A stretch of 64,000 nucleotides of DNA from Streptomyces sp. AC512_CC834 (GTDB taxonomy: Bacteria > Actinomycetota > Actinomycetes > Streptomycetales > Streptomycetaceae): the NCBI RefSeq assembly GCF_019049325.1, contig NZ_JAGMUO010000007.1, positions 83,942-147,941 on the forward strand. The letters are read 5' to 3'. The notes beneath the pieces are model-generated. The model was not told where the DNA came from, searched no databases, and saw only the letters and a list, made by a program, of their open reading frames with translations. The translations under genes and the position numbers were made by a program. Positions 58,593 to 64,000 of this stretch are shown in pieces (position 1 is the first letter of the stretch; every line of letters begins with the position of its first letter).

Positions 58593-59951
58593 TCACAGTT
58601 CCCCCATCCGCCGGATCACCGGGGCCACCCGCTGGACGCCGTGCCGGTATGCGCCGCGGGCCGCGCGGCGCACGACCTGGCGGACCGGGCCCGGCTCCTT
58701 GTCGGCGGCCGGCGCGCCGGGCAGCGGGGTGCCGTCCGGGGCGAGGTGGTGGCGGGCGAGGATGCCGGGGAGGTATCCGGGGGCGGTGACGGGGGTGTAG
58801 TACGGGGCGAGCGGCGGCAGACCGCCGGGCCGGCCGAGCAGTCCGTCGATGCGCTCACGGGCCTCGTCGAAGGCGGTCTCGTAGCCGCCCTGCGCCGCGA
58901 TCCCCTGCCGGGCGACCCACTCGGCGTCGGGCGCCGGGCGGTGGCCCGCGTCGAGCTGGTCCCAGGAGGCGAGGCAGCCTGAGCCCACGAAGTGGTGGTT
59001 GCCGAGCGCCTCGCGCACGCCGAGGTCGGTCAGGACGACCGTGGGGATGCGGCGGTGCAGGGATTCGAGGGCCGCCGTGGAGCTGATGGTGACCAGCAGG
59101 TCGGTGCGGTCGAGAACCTCGCCCATGTGCCCGTAGACCAGGCGGAAGTTGGGCGGCGGATCGGCCCGCTGCACCAGCTTCTGGTACGGCAGCTCCTCGA
59201 TGTGCGTGGTGTGCTCGCCGGGCTTGGAGCGCAGCTTGAGCAGCACCTCGCGCTCGGGATGCAGGCGGGCGTGCCGGATCAGCCGCTCGAGGAGGTACGT
59301 ACGGTCCTTGCGGCTGTCGGGCACGGAGGGCTGGGCGGCGAAGACGACCGTGTAGGGGCGGTCCGCGTCACTGTCACGGTCGCCGTCGCCGCCGGGTTCA
59401 CCGGCGTAGGCGGCTCCGCCCAGGAAGGGCAGGGCGACCTCGGTCACCGCGGCGGCGTCGGCGCCCACCCCCTCGTACACGGCGCGGAAACGCTCCGCGT
59501 CCTGGCGGGAGTTGGCGAGGACGAGGTCGGCGCCGTGGCGCAGCAGGAGGCCGTCGGCGAGCTTCTCGTAGACGACGCCGACGTAGCCGGTGGCGACCAC
59601 GGGCCGGTCGGCGCGGTCCTGCCACACCCGGCCGAGGCCGTGCAGCATCGCCTGGACACCACCGCCGACCAGGGCGAGGACGAGGACGTCGTACGACTCC
59701 TCGCCCGTCGCCGCGTCCATGGCGCGCAGGAACTCGACGGCGGTCACCTCGCGGAGCGAGTCCGCGCCGACGCCGACTTCCCGCAACTGGCGGGGGGTGG
59801 GGGTGGCTCGGCCGCGCAGGAGGTAGCCGTCGAGGTGGATGTCCGTGTCCCCGGGAGAGATGCGGGTCGCGGTGAGCGCGCCCCATTTCCACCGGGTGTC
59901 GGAGTCCGCCAGGACGGCGACTCGCAGGGCCTTCGTTGCACTTGCTGGCAC
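58593..59951 (-). CDS. putative glycosyltransferase (DUF6716 type)
   Basis: 452 residues from the GTG at 59951. Strands of a GT-B fold: LRVAVLADSDTRWKWGALTA, YDVLVLALVGGGVQAMLHGL, PVVATGYVGVVYEKLADGLLLRHGADLVLANS, VVFAAQPSVPDSRKDRTYLLERLIRHARLHPEREVLLKLRSKPGEH and DLLVTISSTAALESLHRRIPTVVL. The family is recalled as a putative capsule/teichoic-type glycosyltransferase. First gene of the leftward operon. The transcript is probably leaderless, with TAGCGT seven bases before the start. Confidence 0.78.
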   Translation of the reverse strand: MPASATKALRVAVLADSDTRWKWGALTATRISPGDTDIHLDGYLLRGRATPTPRQLREVGVGADSLREVTAVEFLRAMDAATGEESYDVLVLALVGGGVQAMLHGLGRVWQDRADRPVVATGYVGVVYEKLADGLLLRHGADLVLANSRQDAERFRAVYEGVGADAAAVTEVALPFLGGAAYAGEPGGDGDRDSDADRPYTVVFAAQPSVPDSRKDRTYLLERLIRHARLHPEREVLLKLRSKPGEHTTHIEELPYQKLVQRADPPPNFRLVYGHMGEVLDRTDLLVTISSTAALESLHRRIPTVVLTDLGVREALGNHHFVGSGCLASWDQLDAGHRPAPDAEWVARQGIAAQGGYETAFDEARERIDGLLGRPGGLPPLAPYYTPVTAPGYLPGILARHHLAPDGTPLPGAPAADKEPGPVRQVVRRAARGAYRHGVQRVAPVIRRMGEL

Positions 59952-60149
59952 GTCGTAGACGCTAGGAAGCCATTTCTAGGAACCGCCCAACCGGAATCCA
60001 ACAAAGGGTGAACAGCAGATCGACGAATGGGGAATCCGGCCGCCCGCGGCCCGCAAAAGGGTCCGCTTCACCGCTTCGCCACGCCGCGTTCACCGGGAAT
60101 CAAGGTGTGGGTAAAGCCGAATGCCGGACCGCCGCATAACGTCAATCAC
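59952..60149. promoter_or_regulatory. divergent wall-glycan promoters, both leaderless-looking
   Basis: Leftward: TAGCGT followed by 7 bases and the GTG at 59951. Rightward: TAACGT (60137-60142), 7 bases, then the GTG at 60150. Two near copies of a GG(C)TTCCTAG motif lie next to the leftward -10. The rest of the 198 bases shows no gene. Confidence 0.6.
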
Positions 60150-61148
60150 GTGCCCAAGCTCTCCGTCATCGTGCCGTTCTACAACGTGCGGCAATACGCA
60201 CCAGACACCCTGCGGAGTCTCAGCGCCAACGCGCGGGACGACTTCGAGTTCATTCTCGTCGACGACTGCTCCACCGACGGGACCGTGGACCTCCTCGCGC
60301 GCGCGGAGCGCGAGCTGCCGGGGGCGGTGCTGGTCATACACGAACGAAACGGTGGCCTGGCGACCGCCCGCAACACCGGCATCGACCGGGCGCGCGGCGA
60401 GTACGTCACCTTCCTGGACGGCGACGACTGGCTGGCGCCGGGCCACTGCGCCCGGCTGGTGGCCGCGATCGAGCGGCTGGACGTCGACTTCGTGCGCACC
60501 GACCACGTGCAGTGCACGGGGCGCAACCGCACCCTGCACCGGGTCCCGCACGGCCGCCGCAACGTGGCGCTGCCTCCGCGCGAGGCGATCCTGCCCGCCC
60601 ACCGCACCACCTCCGTCGACTACGCCTACGCGTGGGCGGGCGTCTACCACCGCCGGCTGGCCGAGCGCGGCCTGCTGCACTTCACCGCCGGACTGCGCAC
60701 GGCGGAGGACCGGCCGTGGATCTGGAAGCTGCACCGGGAGGCGGAGTCCTTCGCGGTGACCGGGCTGCTCGGTGTCTTCTACCGGCGCGGGGTGGCGTCC
60801 TCGCTCACCCAGATCGGTGACGTCCGCCAACTCGACTTCATCCGCGCCTTCGACGAGGTGCTCGCGGGGGCGGCCGGGGACGCGGACGCCGCGCGGCTGG
60901 TGCCGAAGGCGGTGCGCACGTACTGCGCGATCATCTCCCACCACCTCGGTTCCATCGAGCGGTTCGAACCCGCCGTGGCGCGGACACTGCGGGCGAGGAG
61001 CGCGGCGGCGCTGCGGCGGATGCCGCAGGACGCGCTCGACGAGGTGCTCGGCTCGATGGACGCCGAGCGCGCCGTGCCGCTGCGCCGGCTGCGCCGCCGC
61101 GCGGTCTCGGGGCCGCTGGACCAGAGCGGCGAGGGGGCGGCGGCGTGA
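60150..61148 (+). CDS. family-2 glycosyltransferase
   Basis: 332 residues from the GTG at 60150. GT-A fold: KLSVIVPFYNVRQYAPDTLRSLSA, FILVDDCSTDGTVDLLA, VIHERNGGLATARNTGIDRARGEYVTFLDGDDWL with the DxD metal site in DGDDW, and TAEDRPWIWKLH as the catalytic base region. It transfers a sugar from a nucleotide donor during wall polymer synthesis. It overlaps the next gene by 4 bases. Confidence 0.92.
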   Translation: MPKLSVIVPFYNVRQYAPDTLRSLSANARDDFEFILVDDCSTDGTVDLLARAERELPGAVLVIHERNGGLATARNTGIDRARGEYVTFLDGDDWLAPGHCARLVAAIERLDVDFVRTDHVQCTGRNRTLHRVPHGRRNVALPPREAILPAHRTTSVDYAYAWAGVYHRRLAERGLLHFTAGLRTAEDRPWIWKLHREAESFAVTGLLGVFYRRGVASSLTQIGDVRQLDFIRAFDEVLAGAAGDADAARLVPKAVRTYCAIISHHLGSIERFEPAVARTLRARSAAALRRMPQDALDEVLGSMDAERAVPLRRLRRRAVSGPLDQSGEGAAA

Positions 61149-62509
61149 CCACACAGATCTTCCTGGCGTCGACGCTGTACGGCACGGCCACGCTCGCCGC
61201 GGCTCTGGACACCGGCTGCTTCGACGCGGCGGACCGGCGGATCCTGCTGGTCTCCAACAACGCGCCGACGCCCGAGACGACGCCGTCCGTGGACGCGATG
61301 CCGGGGTTCGAGCGGCTGCGGGGCCGGTTCGACGACGTGGTGTCGTGGAACGAGGCGATCTTCCCCTTCCATCCCGGCGGCTGGTCCCCGCGCCTGGAGG
61401 ACGTACCCCTGTGGGAGCGGCATCTGCGGCTGGCCTGGGGGCTCGGAGACGACGACGTGGCGCTGGCCGTGGAGTCGGTCCAGGTGCAGCCGGCGCTGGG
61501 CGTGGCGCAGATCTTCACCGACGCGCCGCTGACCGTCTACGCGGACGGCCTGATGAGCTACGGGCCCACCCGCACGAAACTCGCCCCGCTGGTCGGCACG
61601 CGCGTGGAGCGGCTGCTCCACCTGGACCTGGTGCCGGGGCTCGCGCCGCTGCTGCTGACGGAGTTCGGCGTCGAGCCGGAGATCGTGCCGTCCCCGGCGT
61701 TCACCAAGGTGCTGGCCGAGCTGGCGGACACCGGTGCCGGTGCCAGTCTGCAGGCGGACACCGGTGCGGGTCTGCCGGACGTGGAGCGGCCCGCGGTGCT
61801 GCTCGGCCAGTACCTGTCGGCGCTGGGCATCCTCTCCGCCGAGGAGGAGGAAGACCTGCACGTGCGGATGCTGACCGGCGCCGCCGGCCTCGGGCACACG
61901 CGCGTGGTGTTCAAGGCGCACCCCACGGCTCCGGCCCGTTTCAGCCGGGTCCTGGAGCGGGAGGCCGAGAAGCTCGGGGTCGACCTGACGGTGGTGGAGA
62001 GGCCGGTCCTCGCCGAGGTGCTGTTCCAGCGGACGCGTCCGGCGCTGGTCGTCGGCTGCTTCTCGACGGCCCTGCTCACCGCGTCCGCGCTCTACGGCCT
62101 GCCGGTCGCCCGCGTCGGCACCGAGACGCTCCTTGACCGGCTGACGCCGTACGAGAACAGCAACCGCGTCCCCGCCACCCTCGTGGACGCGCTGCTGCCG
62201 GACCTGGCCGACGCGGCCGCCGTCGCCGAGGGGCGGCGGGGCATGGACGCGGACGCGCTCGCCGCGCTGGTGCGGACGGTGGGGTTCGCGATGCAGCCGA
62301 GGGTCCTGCCGGAACTGCGACCGGCGGCGGAGGCGTACCTGCGCGCGTACCTGGACGCCCGCACCTGGCGGTACTTCAAGAAGCGCCGCCTCACCTCGCT
62401 GGGCCTGCCCGGCGGCATCCCGGCCCGGCTGGGGTTCCTGCCGCACAACTCCACGGCCCGCAGGGTGGTGCGGCGGGCACGGGCGATCCGGCGCTCGCTC
62501 GGGGGATGA
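61145..62509 (+). CDS. polysialyltransferase-like glycosyltransferase
   Basis: 454 residues. The start QIFLASTLYGTATLAAALDTG, then VYADGLMSYGPTR (D-G motif), FKAHPTAPARFSRV (HP motif) and VVGCFSTALLTASALYGLPVAR (S-T motif), is the pattern of bacterial alpha-2,8-polysialyltransferases. Residues around 200 carry a small duplicated ADTGAG segment. With CMP-nonulosonate made by the opposite operon it could polymerise the acid. No membrane segment. Confidence 0.82.
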   Translation: MTTQIFLASTLYGTATLAAALDTGCFDAADRRILLVSNNAPTPETTPSVDAMPGFERLRGRFDDVVSWNEAIFPFHPGGWSPRLEDVPLWERHLRLAWGLGDDDVALAVESVQVQPALGVAQIFTDAPLTVYADGLMSYGPTRTKLAPLVGTRVERLLHLDLVPGLAPLLLTEFGVEPEIVPSPAFTKVLAELADTGAGASLQADTGAGLPDVERPAVLLGQYLSALGILSAEEEEDLHVRMLTGAAGLGHTRVVFKAHPTAPARFSRVLEREAEKLGVDLTVVERPVLAEVLFQRTRPALVVGCFSTALLTASALYGLPVARVGTETLLDRLTPYENSNRVPATLVDALLPDLADAAAVAEGRRGMDADALAALVRTVGFAMQPRVLPELRPAAEAYLRAYLDARTWRYFKKRRLTSLGLPGGIPARLGFLPHNSTARRVVRRARAIRRSLGG

Positions 62510-62633
62510 CGACCGGCGCGACCGGCCGGCCGCCCAACGGAGGGCGAGAGTTCACCCACCGTCCGTCCGGAAGCCACCCGCGGACCGTCGCCCTGGGGCA
62601 CATTCGGCCTCCGGTCGGAGAACGGTGGAACGC

Positions 62634-63971
62634 ATGACGAAGCCCCTGGCGGGATTGTTCAAGGCACGGCACAAGGATGCCGCCAGGCCGGCGCTGTACG
62701 CCCGGAGCATGCGCCTGTGCGGTGAGCACCTCGCCGCGCAGGAGACCGGGGGCTCCGGGGGCTCCGAGGGCTCCGGGGCCACTGCCGCGCAGGTCCGGCT
62801 GACCCGGGCGATCGGTGCCTTCGCGACCTCCCTGGACAGCCCGGCGGCCGACCCCTTCGACGCCCTGCTCCAGGTCGGCGAGCGCGCGCTGGAGGCCGGT
62901 GGGGAACACGGACCCGGCCTCGCGCTGGGCCTCGCCGAGTCCGCGACGCGGATCCGGGAGCGGTCCAAGGGGGCGTGGCGGCTGCGCGGTCTGGCCCTGG
63001 ACCTGCTCGGCCGCGGCGACGAGGCGCTGCGGTGCTACGAGCGTTACGCGACGCTCCTCGACCACGGCGGCCGCCCGACGCCGGAGGTCGCCCGCCGGAT
63101 GGACACCCTGCGGCGCCGGCGCGCGTGCCTCGACGAGGCCCTCGCCCTCTTCCCCGAGACCGAGACCGAGACCGGGACCGGGACCGGATCCGCGCTGCGC
63201 GACCTGCTCCAGGAGCCCACCGGGGTCCCAGCGACCCCGGCGACCACCGCGGTCCTCGCGCCGCGCCTCGCCGCGTACGTGCGGGAGCGGGTGGCCGAGC
63301 ACGGCCCGGGCGAACCCGCCGTGCGCCGTCTGCTGGCGCTGTACGGCCGCTACTCACGGCTCGTCGAACAGCCCGCCGTGTCCGACCCGTTGCTCGGGGG
63401 CACCACTCCCGTCGGCGTGGCCGGCCTGCGGGGCCTGGTCGCGGGGCGGACGGTGTGCGTCGTCTCGAACGCGGGCGACGTCGCCGAAAGCGGCCTGGGC
63501 GCCGAGATCGACGGCTATGACCTGGTGGTGCGCTGCGACACCTTCCGTATCCGCGCCGAGGGCACCGGCGGGCGCACCGGCCTGCACGCCGTCACGCTGC
63601 GGGGCGACCGCCCGTGGGAGGGGCCCGCCTGGACGTCGCGGGCCGGTGTCCGGCTCGTGTTCGGCGACCCGGCCGCCGGATGGCGCCGCGCGACTCGTGA
63701 GCGGCTCGCGCCCGGAGCGCAGGAGCACGTCGGCGACGCCTCCCTGCGCCGTCCCCTCGGCGACCCCGCCCTGCTGGGCGAGGACGGCTGGGGGACGGCG
63801 ACGACCACCGCCTTCACCGTGCTCAGGCTCCTGGACTTCCTGGACGCGAGCCCCCGCCTCGACCTCGTCGGCTTCACCCTGCCGGGCCGGCTGCGGCCGA
63901 GGGAGGCCGAGTGGGTCCTGGACCGCGCGACGCACGTCGACGACAGCAAGATGAGGATCGCCCTGCGATGA
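62634..63971 (+). CDS. GT29-like sialyltransferase-fold protein
   Basis: 445 residues from the ATG at 62634; GTG 62625 is possible. The N-terminal half is helical and TPR-like (DPFDALLQVGERALEAGG, AWRLRGLALDLLGRGDEALRCYERYATLL), with a hexanucleotide repeat encoding TETETGTGTG. The C-terminal half has VCVVSNAGDVAESGLGAEIDGYDLVVRCDTFRI, which matches the sialylmotif-L pattern of GT29 enzymes, followed by RLDLVGFTLPG and a His near the end (ATHVDDSKM). It would transfer a nonulosonate from a CMP-sugar. It is 124 bases after the previous gene. Confidence 0.72.
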   Translation: MTKPLAGLFKARHKDAARPALYARSMRLCGEHLAAQETGGSGGSEGSGATAAQVRLTRAIGAFATSLDSPAADPFDALLQVGERALEAGGEHGPGLALGLAESATRIRERSKGAWRLRGLALDLLGRGDEALRCYERYATLLDHGGRPTPEVARRMDTLRRRRACLDEALALFPETETETGTGTGSALRDLLQEPTGVPATPATTAVLAPRLAAYVRERVAEHGPGEPAVRRLLALYGRYSRLVEQPAVSDPLLGGTTPVGVAGLRGLVAGRTVCVVSNAGDVAESGLGAEIDGYDLVVRCDTFRIRAEGTGGRTGLHAVTLRGDRPWEGPAWTSRAGVRLVFGDPAAGWRRATRERLAPGAQEHVGDASLRRPLGDPALLGEDGWGTATTTAFTVLRLLDFLDASPRLDLVGFTLPGRLRPREAEWVLDRATHVDDSKMRIALR

Positions 63972-64000
63972 CCCCCTCCCCCTCCCCCTCCCCTTCCTCC

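Noticed and set aside
58020..58600. Possible CRISPR-like periodicity
   Set aside because: Units are adjacent, variable in length and lack unique spacers; it is a minisatellite.
56821..58800. Long plus-strand frames through the minisatellite with Gly/Ala and Arg-rich repeats
   Set aside because: Repeat DNA is open in most frames; only the minus-strand frame connects to a conserved enzyme.
63972..64000. Pyrimidine-rich CCCCCTCCCC run at the right edge as a start of a new repeat
   Set aside because: Only 29 bases are visible; nothing can be concluded.

Overview
The window is high-GC chromosomal DNA from a Streptomyces. The evidence is the strong G/C third-position codon bias, frequent GTG starts, BldB/WhiJ-type helix-turn-helix and DUF397 pairs, and gene-by-gene resemblance to the S. 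coelicolor segment running from the adenylate cyclase gene through accA2, afsQ1/afsQ2/sigQ and the nucleoside genes to the NeuB-type cell-wall locus (gene order recalled from general knowledge, not searched). No rRNA, tRNA, CRISPR array, intact insertion sequence or prophage was seen.

Layout. 1-7.4 kb: adenylate cyclase fragment, biotin ligase, propionyl/acyl-CoA carboxylase beta and epsilon subunits, Maf, and the biotinylated alpha subunit. 7.5-17.8 kb: DeoR regulator, LpdA-type quinone reductase, purine nucleoside phosphorylase, a PGM2-type phosphomutase, deoC, and an aldehyde dehydrogenase paired with a catalytically empty partner. 17.9-23.6 kb: accessory small genes, an HTH/DUF397 pair, a Phd/RelE-type toxin-antitoxin pair, uridine kinase, and a MerR regulator with a divergent reductase. 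23.9-28.8 kb: sigQ, afsQ1, afsQ2, a lipoprotein, VanZ and PspC. 29-37 kb: adenosine deaminase, a LysR/MFS pair, an ECF sigma factor overlapping a STAS gene, a CPBP protease and Uma2. 37.4-47.4 kb: deoA, cdd, a BmpA-type nucleoside ABC importer with two lipoproteins, and an M20 amidohydrolase. 48.6-54.5 kb: accessory region with a small Cys-rich operon, a minimal GntR protein, and a graspetide (ATP-grasp RiPP) cluster with an isoaspartyl-methyltransferase homologue and regulators. 54.6-64 kb: a sialic/nonulosonic-acid-type wall glycan locus with NeuB, a CMP-sugar synthetase fused to a HAD phosphatase, and five glycosyltransferases.

How the parts work together. A 12-bp palindrome, CTACGCGCGTAG, or a close variant stands before the six nucleoside salvage units: deoD, deoC, add, the ABC-cdd-deoA operon and both bmpA genes. 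They are spread over 35 kb, so the genes probably form one dispersed regulon for nucleoside import, deamination, phosphorolysis and ribose/deoxyribose-phosphate breakdown down to acetaldehyde oxidation. BirA, AccA2, PccB and PccE form an acyl-CoA carboxylase set. AfsQ1/AfsQ2/SigQ is the known antibiotic-regulating two-component system, and its binding motif is visible in the intergenic region.

The least ordinary items are the nucleoside palindrome set, the graspetide cluster with an Asp-Gly in the precursor core, the wall-glycan locus with a GT29-like protein and a 640-bp in-frame minisatellite in front of the CMP-sugar synthetase, the split ALDH16-like pair, and two kinds of intergenic inverted-repeat element.
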